A DNA stretch of 64,000 nucleotides from Flaccisagitta enflata (taxonomy: Eukaryota; Chaetognatha; Sagittoidea; Aphragmophora): assembly GCA_965153355.1 (NCBI GenBank), contig OZ231126.1, positions 56,978,001 through 57,042,000 on the forward strand, given 5' to 3'. A program made the position numbers and the translations under genes. The notes below the pieces were generated by a model that searched no databases, was not told the origin of the DNA, and worked only from the letters and a program-made list of their open reading frames with translations. This document shows positions 15,898-28,392 of the stretch, piece after piece (the stretch's first letter is position 1; each line of letters opens with the position of its first letter).

Positions 15898-16107
15898 ATG
15901 ATAAAGGTTTTCCATTCTTGCCAGCGAAATGAAACAGGTTCTGGTTATCATTGTAAGAAGCCAAAAAAGGACGTGCACTTGTGCGAGTGTTTGTGCAGCA
16001 ATGTTAGTTGCGATGGTGATGTACGGCCCGTGGGAAGTCCAATTCTGCCATCTATTTGGGACAAGCAGAAACAGAAAGTAGGAAGAGAAGGAGGCGCGGA
16101 GGAATGA
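15898..16107 (+). CDS. Small cysteine-containing open frame, doubtful
   Basis: This 69-codon frame lies between the (CA)n and (GA)n arrays. It contains seven Cys in residues 8-38 (a cluster HLCECLCSNVSC at about 27-38) and lacks low-complexity sequence except at its end. It has no signal peptide, no recognisable domain and no obvious splice sites. It may be an exon fragment or chance. I assign no function. Confidence 0.12.
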   Translation: MIKVFHSCQRNETGSGYHCKKPKKDVHLCECLCSNVSCDGDVRPVGSPILPSIWDKQKQKVGREGGAEE

Positions 16108-16143
16108 CGAACAACCCGTCAAAAACTGGTATACATTGAGAGA

Positions 16144-16259
<116 letters not shown>

Positions 16260-16379
16260 TTGGTGCTCACTGTAAATCCGGTATCATGTTGCGTGGCGGG
16301 ATTTAACCCTTTTCCGGCGTTGATCCACTACTGTAAGGATTCCTCGCGCGCGCTCGACGTCTATACCATTCTGTTACAG

Positions 16380-17820
16380 CCAAAGGTTCTGTCGTTGTCG
16401 CTGCATAAATGTTAGCTGCAGCTGTAAATAAAAGAACAGCAAATATTGTTGTGCTAATAGTCAGCACAAAGAAATGTTAAATATTAAATAGTTGTTGTTT
16501 TGTGTTAGCTGTTGTTGTGCTGTTAGCTGTTGTTATTGTTAGCTAGTTGTTGTTGTCAAAGAATAAAGCAATGTTGTTGTTATGTGCCAGCTGCTTTTAG
16601 CCAGTTAGGCTGATGTGTTAAAGAAGAAGAATGTTAGCTAAAGGTTGTGTTAAGAAGAAGAATAGCCAAAGAATGTTAATAAGTTAATGTTAATAGCTTG
16701 TTGTTGTTATTGTTGTTAAGAAGAAGAAAGAAGAAGAAGAAGAGAAGAAGAAGAAGAAGAAGAAAGAAGCAATGTTGTTAATGTTAGCACAAAGAATAAG
16801 AAGAAATATTGGAATGTTAAAGAATGTTAGTTTGTTATTGAAATAAAGAACAAAGAGTTAAAAAGAAGAGTATAGGTGCCGTGGCTGTTGCTGCGCCAAA
16901 GCCAGAAAAGCTGAGCTGCCAGCTGCCGCAGCAGCAGCTGGTGGGCAAAAAGAAGAGCGAGTGAGCCAGGTTTTGAGCTTCAGCGAGTCAAATAGCCGAT
17001 AATAAAGAATAAGAATAAGAATAAAGAAGGGCTACGCACAGCCAGCCAGCCGTGCAGCCGGCAGCTAAAGCAAGACAGCCAGCTAGCCAAAGCCGGTCGT
17101 TGTCGTCGTTGTCGTTGTTGTTGTTGTTGTTAAACAGCCAGTTGGCGCTGGTGCTTTAAAGAGCGAGCGCTGGAAATAAACGAAAGCAGCTGCAGCTGCT
17201 AAAGACAGAAAGGGTGCGTTTCTCGCGCCGCGCCGCTGATGAAGAAAGAAAGCTTAGCAGCCAGCTGAGCTTAAGCATTTCAGCTAGCTCTGTGCCAGAG
17301 AATAAGAAAGAAAGAAAGAAGTAAAGCTAAAGAGCAAGAAGTTGTTGTTAAAGAGTTAGCTGGAAATAAATAAAGAAAGAAATAAGAAGCTAAGCTGAAA
17401 AAAAAGAAGAATAAAGAAGAAATGTTGTTGTTGTTGTTATATATTTCTGAGCTTTCTAGCTTTGAAAGAATATAAATAAATAGCCAAAGTTAGAAGCCGT
17501 AGAGAGTTAAAGAGAAGAAAAGAAGAAGAAGAAGAAGAAGAATAAAGAAAAGAATATTAGTCAAAGAATAAAGAATACACAAGAATGTTAAATAAAGAAG
17601 AATATTAATGAAGACAAAGAAATAAAGAAAGAAATTGTATTAGAATAAGAAGAATACAATGTTAGTCGTTGTTGTTGTTGTTAAGAAAATTTATGAGAAA
17701 GTTGAAAGAAGAAGAAAGAAGAAGAAGAAGAAGAAAGAAGAAGAAGTTAAATAAGAAGAAGACAAATGTTATTGTTAGCTTGTAGGTTATGTTATATGAT
17801 GTTAAAGGTTGCTGTTTCTT
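16380..17820. repeat. Cryptically simple GTT/AAG/CAGC-rich region
   Basis: 1.4 kb is built from shuffled short words (TGTTGTTGTT, AAGAAGAAGAA, GTTAGCTG, CAGCCAGC, AATAAAGAA) with few C outside CAGC blocks. It has no unit of fixed length, no gene and no terminal repeats, and is best read as decayed trinucleotide satellite. Confidence 0.6.
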
Positions 17821-17929
17821 TCAAAAACATTCATCACTAAATATCAACCATAACAGCAGTAGAGACACTATGGTAAAATGAGGCAATTCAGGCTTCCTTT
17901 TCATCGAATCTCTAAGTGTTAGACTGCAA

Positions 17930-18328
17930 GTGTCTGTTTTGAGCATAAATGGTAGTCTGTGATTATGGCTGAGCAGGTTCAGCCAGAAATACGGGTGAAT
18001 TTCAGATGTCTGCCCATCCCGCCTCATAGGAGTTCAGCCTGATGACCAGGCCTCAAACTAGCCTCTCACCTTGGCCTAGTCTCAGCACTCCCAAAATCTA
18101 GCCTGAAGCGTTGACGAGGCCTGAGGTGGATTTGATGGTCCTGAGGGCTAAATTGCTGTAGGTTGAGGTCTGAAAGGGCACTTGAGGGCCTGGGAGTCAT
18201 CAGACTTGTGCCCTCTTGGTGGCAAGGTGGTGAACGGGACGGGATCATAGGACGGATGGACGGACATCTGGAAATTCACCCGTGTCCTACAGGACATCGG
18301 CCCTTTGGGGCCGCTGCCCAAAAAGCAC
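17930..18328 (-). mobile_element. C-family foldback element (C4)
   Basis: ACGGGTGAATTTCAGATGTC near 17992 is inverted at 18262-18285 (GACATCTGGAAATTCACCCG). The right terminus is GGACATCGGCCCTTTGGGGC plus CGCTGCCC. The body is degenerate GCCTGA/GGGC units. The left terminus is eroded. Confidence 0.55.
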
Positions 18329-18539
18329 TTTGAATATGTCCACAGACACCCATTTTAATGCTCAAAACGTTTTTTTTTGCTGCAGTCCTTTAATGAGTTC
18401 ATTTAACGAAAAGGGAAGCCTGAGACGCTTTTCAATTTCTGTAAAGATTGTTTCTCTACCAACAATTTATGAGATGATATTAGTGATGGGAATAATGTTT
18501 CGTAACAAACATCGGAAAAGAAACAGTTGAAAACAACAA

Positions 18540-18627
18540 CCACAATAACATCAACACAAACAACATAACCATCTACAAAAGCTACAACAACAACGACGAT
18601 AACAACGACAACGACAACAACAACAGC

Positions 18628-18662
<35 letters not shown>

Positions 18663-19052
18663 ACAACAATAAATAAATAACAACAACAACAATGACAACG
18701 ACAACAAATGAATAAACAACAACAAAATAACAAATAACAACAACAACAACGATGCCAATGACAACGTGACAACAATAACGACAACAACGACGATAACGAC
18801 AACGACAACGAGAACGACAACGACAACGACAATGACGACAACGACAACGACAACAATGACGACTAAATAATAACAATAACAAATAAACAACAACAACGAC
18901 AACGACAACGACAATAACAACAACAAATAACAACAAATAACAATAAACAACAACGACGATAACAACGACAACAACGACAACAACGACAACAATAACGACA
19001 ACAACAACAACAACAACAATAAATAACAACAACAATAACAACAATGACAACG

Positions 19053-19112
<60 letters not shown>

Positions 19113-19118
19113 ACAACG

Positions 19119-19185
<67 letters not shown>

Positions 19186-19239
19186 CGACAACAACGACAA
19201 CGACAACGACAACAACGACAATGGCAACAACGACAACGA

Positions 19240-19286
<47 letters not shown>

Positions 19287-19740
19287 TCGACAACGACAAC
19301 GACAAAAACAACGAGTAACAACAACAATAACAATAACAATAATAACAATAATAACAATAACAATAACAATAATAATAATAACAATAACAATAATAACAAC
19401 AACGACAACGATGACAACGACAATGACAACAACAACAATGGCAACAACGACAACGACAACAACGACAACAATGACAACAACAATAAACAACAACAACAAC
19501 AATAAAACAATAAATAAATAAATAAATAAATAAATAACAATAAATAACAACGAAAATGACAACGACAACGAAAACCATGAGCAACGACAACAACAACAAC
19601 AACAACAATAACAATAAATAAATAACAACATCAAATAACAACAAAAACAGCAACACTAACAATGGATAACGACAACGACAACAACAATAAATAATAAATA
19701 ACAATAAACAGCAATAGCAAATAATAAATAACAGCAACAA

Positions 19741-19810
<70 letters not shown>

Positions 19811-19845
19811 AACGACAACGACAAGAACAACAACAACGACAAGGA
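18540..19845. repeat. AAC / GACAAC trinucleotide block
   Basis: About 1.3 kb is almost wholly AAC, GAC and AAT triplets, with higher-order patches of ACAACGACA and (AATAACA)n. Open in several frames (poly-Thr, poly-Asn, poly-Val, poly-Cys) as a by-product. Confidence 0.95.
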
Positions 19846-20019
19846 TAGAGCATAGACGTCGACATCTGTCATCCCTTTTCTCTGATCCTTTGTCTTGAAG
19901 TTTCTTTTCCCTTCTCTTCACTTTTTTTTTTCTTTTGACTATGCAAAAATTCTTCCTCCTTTCATCATTTCACTTTTGTTGCTGACGTCATCACCTTTTA
20001 AGTTTTTTTGTTTGTTTTT

Positions 20020-20288
20020 TTTAAGTTGCGGACACGTCAGTCTACCGGAGGCTTTGTCCTTTCGTCGGTCGGCCCTGTCCGTCACTCCAACTGTCATTCC
20101 ATCCATCCGTTGGTCCGTCTGTGATGAATCACTGATGATCGAGTCGAAAAGTGTGAAATCGATGCCGCCGTTGGGATTGTCTTTGTGTCTGTTTGTGGGG
20201 GATCATGGCATGGAGGGGGGGTGGTGTCTGGATGGGTGTCGTACGCCCCTGCCCACCCATCCGCAACGAAGTTGTGACTCCGCGTCCT
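20020..20288 (+). mobile_element. Pearl/HINE-like element (GTTGCGGAC type)
   Basis: AGTTGCGGACACGTCAGT hairpin start, GTCGGTCGG/CCGT region, then CCCCTGCCCACCCATCCGCA ACGAAG and CCGCGTC. It is the 'CCGCGTCACTT'-ended subtype, like 40424-40671, 49793-50008, 58393-58604 and 63103-63308. Confidence 0.6.
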
Positions 20289-20481
20289 TTTTTTTTTCTT
20301 TTTTTTTATTTTGCGTGTGTGTTCTGCCTTTTGTCTCCACGAATTTGGTTTCTTTTTCTTGTTATACTTTGTAATACTTTATCTGAAGATTTGAGATAAC
20401 AAGCTTTCTGTGTTTCTTAGATCGTAAGGTTTCATGTTTCTGTAGTATTATCAATTTCAATTTTTATTCCTGATTTTACTG

Positions 20482-20694
20482 AAACAAGGCCGGATACACG
20501 GCTACCCCAGTCGCGTGCGGGTGGGCAGGGGCCATAATTGAGGTCAGTGGAACATTTGGGCAGGAGCAATGAGGCCAAAACCCCCATCAACGCCGAAAAA
20601 GTAAAGTGTGACAAACCGACGGACGGACGGACCGACGGACTGACGGACGGACCGACAAAGCGGGGTGTAGAGTCGCGTAGCACGCGACTAAAAA
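20482..20694 (-). mobile_element. Pearl/HINE-like element
   Basis: ACAAGGCCGGATACACGGCT, AGTCGCGTGCGGGTGGGCAG, an ACGG microsatellite (20618-20655), then the hairpin AGTCGCGTAGCACGCGACT and TAAAAA. The hairpin arm is exactly repeated in inverted form at the other end. Confidence 0.75.
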
Positions 20695-20699
20695 TCACC

Positions 20700-21440
20700 T
20701 TCCAAATCAATGCCAATCGTTAAAAGAATTTCAAAATTGTTCAAAACTTCAAAACTTTTAGACTTTTTAATTCTCAAATGTGTTCTTAACTTGCACTAGC
20801 TTACATTTGCATAATGCACACGCAGTCACGTAGTCACGCCCCATCTCAATGCACACAAGATCAACTCGCAAGCACCTGGCATCCAAACTTCATTTCCGTT
20901 TTCCTTGTTTCCCCATCATTTGGTTCTCTTGTGCAATTTGGGACAGACTTTTGCAGCGAAGTAAAGGACCAAAATAGCTTTGATCATCACTCACTCTTGG
21001 CACTAGATGCTCTGGTTCTTGCCCATCACTCACTTATTCTTCCGACACTCAGTTGGTCTGGAGCGTCCAAAACAGCCTGGCCCTTTTCAATTTATTGTCA
21101 GAGGCGTTAAAACTATGAAAGTTGGACTTTATTACCGCTCAGCCTCATTTTACATTGAGGATGAGATTGTGACAGCTCTCTATCTGTCTTCTCTCCTGTC
21201 CCTCTGCCCTGTCTGTCTCATGCTGCAAAAAGTCGATCATCATCAGATTTTCCATCATCAGATTTTCTGCAATATGGCAGTGACGAAATTTGATATCTGT
21301 ATTGTTTTATCAGCATGAGTAGTCGTGACATTTCTGCGATAAATCTGTCAGATGATTTTGTCAATGACGCGTCAGTTCAAAAGGAGTTTGCAAGCTGTAC
21401 AGGAAGACAAAATGACATGAAGATGTGTGACAGCAGCTAA
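20700..21440. other. Unique-looking DNA between repeat elements
   Basis: Balanced composition, short frames in all readings, no domain recognised. 21239-21262 has a doubled CATCATCAGATTTT. Confidence 0.4.
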
Positions 21441-21445
21441 TAAAT

Positions 21446-21447
21446 CG

Positions 21448-21505
<58 letters not shown>

Positions 21506-21660
21506 TCAGTCCGAAATTCCTGAGAATGGCTAGAATAGTCCGAAAAATAGCCTAAACATTTAACCTGAGGTTTTGAGAATTTACCTGATTTGCTATACCT
21601 ATAATGGTTTCCATCGCCAAGGTTGTCGTTGACTCCATCATCATCATCATCATCATCATC
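21446..21660. repeat. (ATC)n microsatellites
   Basis: ATC triplets at 21448-21505 and 21638-21660, just upstream of C3; further ATC at 22315-22455. Confidence 0.9.
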
Positions 21661-21702
21661 ACTTACATCATCATCATGCTTGATATCAATACACTTACTC
21701 TT

Positions 21703-22128
21703 TTTGGGCAGCAACCCCAAAGGGCCGATGTCCTGTAGGACACAGAACTGAATTTCCAAATGTCCGTCCGTGTGTACATACCTACATCCCCTTCTGAGGC
21801 TTCCTGAGCCCTAGTTTAGCCCTTTCAAACCCTGAATCAGCCCTCTCAGGCTTTCAAGTTTGAAATTAACCCTCTCAGATCCAAAATCTGCCCTCATCCC
21901 TGACTTCTTATTAGCTCTCAAGTCAGCCCCTAGTCACCTTATATTTTCCCTCCAAGTGATCAAATCAGCCCTCAAATACGCCCTCCCAGGATGTCTGTTA
22001 ATTCACCTTTGCCCTAAAGGACATCCACCCTTTTGGGCCGCTGCCCTGGTCTTTTCCAATTCTTAAGCTGATCACTTCAAGCAGGGCATCGGGTAATGCT
22101 GACCATGTGCCATCCTCGGATGACTAGT
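21703..22128 (+). mobile_element. C-family foldback element (C3)
   Basis: GGGCAGCAACCCCAAAGGGC and CGATGTCCTGTAGGACACAG open it. Units of the type CAGCCCTCAGGCTTTCAA follow. GGACATCCACCCTTTTGGGC and CGCTGCCCTG close it, then the tail CAGGGCATCGGGTAATGCTG ACCATG with hairpin CATCC-TCGGATG (minus strand CATCCGAGGATG). Confidence 0.65.
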
Positions 22129-22593
22129 TTCCTTGTCATCATCGTCCAGTTTGTAATTGTCAATGTCAATGTCATTGAAATATACCAACATCGTTGTGGT
22201 CATCTTCACTGTCAGCACACTCGGTTAAAGTCATCATTGTAACTCGTAAACGACATTCCTCACCCTTGATATCGCTATCACTACCGAGGTCGTCAATGTC
22301 ATCACACACAACTTCATTATCATCGTCATCATCTCCATCATCATCATCATCATCATCTTCATCATCATCATCGTCACCGTCATCATCATCATCGTCTTCA
22401 TCATCATCATCACAATCATCATCACCATCACCATCATCATCATCATCATCTAAGGCCTTGTGTAGGGCGTTTTTTTCCACGGTTTCGGTTTGGGTTCGGA
22501 ATACACAAAACCTTTCCTGGCTTATGACGTGGTTTATAACGGTTTTTGGAAGTAAATATATATAAAATGTTCGAGAAAAGAAAAATGAAAGAG

Positions 22594-22624
<31 letters not shown>

Positions 22625-22771
22625 AGAAGAAAAAAAAGGGAAAGGAACAAACACATACACAGATACAGAAACGGGCACACTGAGACAGCACTGAGACAGC
22701 AAAAGATCTAAGATAAAAGGTGAGCTAAAAGGGGGGAAAATATATTTGAACGGCAACATAAGAAAAAAAAC

Positions 22772-23145
<374 letters not shown>

Positions 23146-23336
23146 CACACATGATTTTATAAAAAAAGTGATGAATACAAAAAGACAAAAATAATTTGAT
23201 GAGTGAAAGATTGAAAGAATGATACAAAAGCAAAAATATCCTAGAAAGCAAAGTCGGGTCTGAAGGCAAAACCGAATTTCGGGTTTGGCCCCAAAACCGA
23301 GCCTCGGCCTTCTCACGGCCAAACCCGCAAGGCCTT

Positions 23337-24440
23337 ATCATCATAACATCATCACTATCATCATCATCATCATCATCAATGATGGACATCACAGTCATCT
23401 TCATCGTCATCTTTATCACCATCACCATCACCATCATCTTTATCGTCAATGTCATCACAATCATCTTCTTCATCACCTTCATCGTCGTCATCATCATCTT
23501 CATCGTCAATGTCATCACAATCATCTTCATTGTCATCACCATCATCTTTATCGTCAATGTCATCACAATCATCTTCATCGTCATCATCTTCATCACCATC
23601 ATCTTTATCGTCAATGTCATCACAATCATCTTCATCGTCATCATCTTCATCGTCGTCATCATCATCTTTATCGTCAATGTCATCACAATCATCTTCATCG
23701 TCATCATCTTCATCGTCGTCATCATCATCTTCATCGTCAATGTCATCACAATCATCTTCATCGTCATCATCTTCATCTTCATCGTCAATGTCATCACAAT
23801 CATCTTCATTGTCATCATATTCATCGTTGTCATCATCATTTTTATCGTCAATTTCATCACAATCATCTTCATCGTCATCATCTTCATAATCGTCATCATC
23901 ATCTTTATCGTCAATGTCATAACCATCATCATCATCTTCATCGTCATCATCTTCATCGTCGTCATCATCATATTTATCGTCAATGTCATCACAATCATCT
24001 TCATTGTCGTCATCATCATCTTCATCGTCAATGTCATCACATTCATCTTCGTCATCATCATATTCATCGTTGTCATCATCATCTTTATCGTCAATGTCAT
24101 CACAATCATCTTCATCGTCATCATCTTCATCGTCGTCATCATCATCTTTCATCGTCAATGTCATCACAATCATCTTCATCGTCATCATCTTCATCGTCGT
24201 CATCATCATCCTTACCGCCGATGTCAACACAATCATCATCATCGCCATCATCATCATCGCCGGCGTCGTCATAAATCTATCGGCCAATGTCATCACACCA
24301 TCTTCATCGCCATCAGGGGTCTTCATCGTCATCATCTTCATCGTCGTCATCATCATATTTATCGTCAATGTCATCACAATCCTCTTCATCACCATCATCA
24401 TCATCTTCATCTTCATCGTCATCATCGTCGATGTCGTCAT
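23337..24440. repeat. ATC-based minisatellite, 48-63-bp units
   Basis: TCGTCAATGTCATCACAATC recurs every 48-63 bp, always in multiples of three (spacings about 60, 48, 57, 63, 63, 48), joined by TTCATCGTCATCATC words. Frame is kept on both strands for ~1.1 kb. The minus strand reads Asp/Glu runs with periodic DDCDDIDD, the plus strand Ser- or His-rich. I see no start context or splice sites, so repeat rather than gene is preferred. Confidence 0.85.
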
Positions 24441-25041
24441 GATTATCGTCATCTTGGTTTTCTTCCCCAAGTCTTTCTCCTCCATTGTGTTCGCCACCTC
24501 ATCGACAACATACAAATTGGTCCATCAGACATTTATTGGGTCGGAAATTTCAAAAATCTTTTTTTCTTTTTATGTCGAATGGAAAAGTATTCTGAGTACA
24601 ATCAATGCTACTAAAATTTTTTTAGGTTACTTAACCAAAAGGCAGCAATGAAAATCAGTTTAACGCCCGATAAGACATTGTTACCAAAATTTTTTCCATC
24701 TATCTTAGCTTGTATGATCATCGATCATTATATCTAGCAAGTTGACCATGATTGTAGGGGAATTGATACCGTGAGCGCAAATTGTTGAAAAAAACGCTTC
24801 AGTCAAAGTCACTCTCTACCCCTCGGAGTTCACGAGAAAGATACCTTGGCAAAATCCGTAACAACATTGTAGTTCTTTCCTTGATAAGTTGCCGCAAAGT
24901 TGAAGCCCGACGAATTTGCTTTTTGCTAGATCCTTATATATTTTTTTGGAAAAAGAATAAATTCCTGGGCATTTCGCAACTGATTTTGGTTTCACTGTAT
25001 GCTACTTCAGAAACAGACTCTTGTATGAGATATGCTTTTTT

Positions 25042-25046
<5 letters not shown>

Positions 25047-25101
<55 letters not shown>

Positions 25102-25158
25102 ACATATTCGTCTTTTTCTTTTTCTTCCTGTTCGGTCTCTCTCTCAATATATATATTT

Positions 25159-25206
<48 letters not shown>

Positions 25207-25226
25207 TTCTCTCAACTCTCTCTCTC

Positions 25227-25300
<74 letters not shown>

Positions 25301-25303
25301 CTC

Positions 25304-25387
<84 letters not shown>

Positions 25388-25519
25388 CTCTCTCCTTCTT
25401 CTCTCTCTCTCCTCTCTCCTCTCCCTCTCTCTCTCTCTCTTCTCTTCTTGCACATAGTCTTGTCTTTTTCTTTTCTTCCTGTTTGGCCCTTCTCGATATA
25501 TTTTGTCTGTCTTTCTTCT

Positions 25520-25586
<67 letters not shown>

Positions 25587-25610
25587 CTCTCTTTTTTCTG
25601 TCTCTATGGT
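25047..25610. repeat. Interrupted (CT)n complex with duplicated spacer
   Basis: CT arrays 25047-25098, 25169-25445 and 25525-25583. The spacers at 25099-25165 and 25446-25522 are homologous (TTGTCTTTTTCTTTTCTTCCTG ... TTTTGTCTGTC), so array plus spacer was duplicated as a unit. Confidence 0.9.
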
Positions 25611-26029
25611 TCTTCCATGCAGGTTCTTTTCCTCAGTTCTTTCGCTTGAACAGACTACCAATGATGTTCCCATTGCAAAGGAATAGATGTTGAATTCTCT
25701 GAATATATCAAAATCGATTCTTTTCCGTCTCTAAATTCTTTTCGCGCGATGATTGAAGTAAGATGGAATCCCAAGAATGTTAGTTTCGATAAAAAAAAAA
25801 CGTTGAAAACTTCCAATAGTATAAGAAATGCGTCTCTCGAGTGCTAAGAGGAAACGGCGGAAAAAAAACCGAAATCATTTATTGTACATACTCATTCCTA
25901 AAGTGTTCTACTAGACGCTGTCAGATGAGAATGATTTGAGCGATTATCACCATCCATCCATATACTAAATGTATTTGGTTGTTGTTTCTTGGTTTTATTT
26001 GTCCTTTGTGCTACACTTCTCGTGTGAAT

Positions 26030-26280
26030 AAATGCCATACTTTCTTCACAAAAGAAATCTTCCCACATGATAACTACCATCAACTTTGGAAGAGTGCTGC
26101 TCCTAAACGAATAATGCTTTGGCAACCAGATCGGTCCCATTTGAAAGAATTGTTTGAACTCATTAGAATGGAACCAATCTGGGGTCCGTAGCTTTGTTTG
26201 TCTGAGAGCAGTACATTTTCTAAGTATATGCTTGTTTTGAGGAGGGAAGATTTTATTTGTGAAGATAGTATACATTGGAT
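26030..26280. repeat. Diverged inverted repeat, open on both strands
   Basis: The arms 26030-26150 and 26160-26280 translate to alignable peptides on opposite strands (TFFTKEIFP ... PDRSHLKELF and TIFTNKIFP ... PDWFHSNEF). They are therefore copies of one sequence head to head, diverged by roughly a third at the DNA level. The product is unknown and may be an old transposon. Confidence 0.5.
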
Positions 26281-26389
26281 GACCCAAGGGAATATTTTGG
26301 ATAACCAGCTCAAAAGAGGTTATATTGGTTAGCGGGACCCGAGCCCTTGGTTACTAAATAAAGTTGAGGGGGAAATATGGCAGCTGCTA

Positions 26390-26935
26390 AATGGGCTGTA
26401 AAACGTAGGGGAATCTGTCTGATTAGTCTTGCAGTCAATGACTGAGGTCTTGGGGGCCAGGATCTGGGTCTCAGACAGAAATCTGGGTATGGGATATCAG
26501 GATGTTTGTCTGAGCAGCCAGGACCTAGGACCTAAGACTAGCCAGGACCTAGGACTAGTTCCCAGAGGCTAGAACATGGGTCCTAAAGGCTAGGATCTGG
26601 GTCTCAGAAGCCAAAATCTGGGATTCAAATGCCTTGATATAGAGCCGGAGACCCAAAATTGAGCAAAAATTTGGACCGTTCCGCCAGGTTTAGGCCGTCT
26701 TAGACAGAATTTGGATCAGGACATAATGTTCTTGAACTGGGGGAACGGATGGACATATGTGATATGGATGGACAGTTGGACAAACAGATGGATAGAGAGA
26801 TAGACAGATGGACAGATGGATAGATAAATGGTCAAACCAGGGGAAGGACGGAAGGAAGGATGTACTGACAGATTCCCCTTGTGTGTTTCGAAAAAAACTT
26901 GATCCTCTTTGGGACCACTGCTCAAAAGGGTGTCA
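26390..26935. mobile_element. C-family foldback element (C5), degenerate
   Basis: GTAGGGGAATCTGTCTG at the left and CTGACAGATTCCCCTTGTGT at the right are inverted. The body contains GGATCTGGGTCTCAGA-type units and a GATGGACA/GATAGACA tetranucleotide tract (26750-26835). The right end is GGGACCACTGC. Confidence 0.45.
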
Positions 26936-26946
26936 TTTTAGTAAAT

Positions 26947-27085
26947 TGTATCACGACATTAATATCCCGCCGGAATATACGAGATGACAAGGTGTCATTT
27001 GTGTCAAATCTATCATACCTTTTGTGTCATGGAGATGTACATACAAATTGACAAGGTGTCATTTGAGTCAAAGCCTTGCGCGCAA
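26947..27085 (+). repeat. 139-bp direct repeat, copy 1
   Basis: TGTATCACGACATTAATATC through CCTTGCGCGCAA. By eye it is identical to 27596-27734. It contains internal GACAAGGTGTCATTTG sub-repeats. Confidence 0.85.
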
Positions 27086-27186
27086 TCACTATGCATCCTA
27101 GGAACCGCCAGGACGATTTTTGGATTACTGTAAGTTTCTCTATTGTTTTATAGTTTTAGTGTAAATAATATTCGATCATTAAAAAA

Positions 27187-27592
27187 TATTTCATCTGGCA
27201 CTTTTTGAAAAAAATCAAAAATTAACAATCTGACGTCTTATTTTACATGCAGAATTAACTAGGTAAGTAGAAAATATTCTTTAACAGTATTTTTGAATTC
27301 CTGATGTAATTTCCTTTCATTTGATAGGTCGCACTGTATATTTTCATTAAAAAATAAAAATTTCAATTTTTAAGCTACCGTTAAAGATTAGTAACGGTAG
27401 CTTAAAAATTAAAAATTTTATTTTTTCATGAAAATATACAGTGCGATCTATCAAATGAAAGGAAATGACATCAGAAATTCAAAAATACTGTCAAAAAATA
27501 TTTTCTACCTACCTTTTCAATTCTACATGCCAAATAAGATGTAAAATTGATGATTTTTGATTTTTTTCAAAAAGTGCCAGATGAAATATTTT
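27187..27592. repeat. Long palindrome (arms ~195 bp, loop ~10 bp)
   Basis: AATATTTCATCTGGCACTTT at the left is mirrored as AAAGTGCCAGATGAAATATT at the right. CTACCGTTA/TAACGGTAG flank the loop at 27374-27407. Mismatches are few and scattered. AT-rich; no coding region. Confidence 0.85.
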
Positions 27593-27595
27593 TTT

Positions 27596-27734
27596 TGTAT
27601 CACGACATTAATATCCCGCCGGAATATACGAGATGACAAGGTGTCATTTGTGTCAAATCTATCATACCTTTTGTGTCATGGAGATGTACATACAAATTGA
27701 CAAGGTGTCATTTGAGTCAAAGCCTTGCGCGCAA
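27596..27734 (+). repeat. 139-bp direct repeat, copy 2
   Basis: Second copy of 26947-27085, lying directly after the palindrome. 33 bp beyond its end the tRNA-like TIR element is inserted in a further partial copy. Confidence 0.85.
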
Positions 27735-27769
27735 GGGATGATGGCAAAATTGCGTGTCATGGAGATGTA

Positions 27770-28217
27770 CAGTACCATAGGAGCAATGAGAACCTCAGAT
27801 GAGTCTTCTGTTTCACTATTTTAATGAAGAAGCTTCAATTATGGTTTTTCTGAAAGCTGATGAGCAAGAGCTTTGAGTGAATATAGTTTCCTATTTTTCC
27901 TCTAGCTCTAATCAAGTTGACCAAAAGAAAAAAAAAAAGGCAGCATCAATGTGGGATTTGAACTTAGATGACTCAAGAGAGATATTGCAATCCTTTCTCA
28001 AGTTCATCACTCTATCAGCAGAGCTATTTGCGCCACATGCAATTAAGGCACCACTGGCGGTTTTGCTTATAAATCTCATTTCGGGTTTGGAAAAAGTTCT
28101 GTGTTCACCAATACCTTGTTATCAGCTTAGAAAACCAAAGTTTTAGGTTCCTCCTTTTAAATCAGTGAGAATATAGAGGGCCCTCTTTCTACTGCTCTTA
28201 TTGCTCCCATCGTACTG
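27770..28217 (-). mobile_element. TIR element with tRNA-like core, copy 2
   Basis: This 448-bp element is inverted relative to copy 1, with the same CAGTACCATAGGAGCAATGA-type TIRs and TA on both sides. It is inserted in GGAGATG-TA-CATACAAA. The uninterrupted version of that site is present twice nearby, at about 27030-27045 and 27680-27695, so the insertion junction is directly readable. Confidence 0.75.
27941..28036 (-). ncRNA. tRNA-like sequence, second copy
   Basis: On the minus strand, TAGCTCTGCTGATAGAG (28010-28026) is the A box, and AGTTCAAATCC (27954-27964) is the B box with one change. The sequence between them diverges from the 8739 copy but begins with the same TGATGAACTTGAGAAA. 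It sits at the centre of the TIR element 27770-28217. Confidence 0.55.
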
Positions 28218-28392
28218 TACATACAAAACAATCTGGATGCCATTTGACTGCTGTCGTGTAATGCACTGTCCCTCGGATGTAGCACGGGAATAAGCCATAC
28301 CAACTGGCTGTCATATGGGAATATATGAGGCAGCTCAGATGTCACTTGAGATGTCACTTTAGTCTTGAACCTGCATCGTCGCGACTTTTTTC

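Noticed and set aside
18403-19872. 489-codon minus frame, apparently membrane-like (poly-Leu/Val)
   Set aside because: Produced by the AAC/GAC trinucleotide block and a CT-like stretch; all frames are open.
25614-25690. Exon candidate after TTCCATGCAG
   Set aside because: A good acceptor shape, but every frame is short and none resembles a known protein or joins in phase to the RhoGAP exon.
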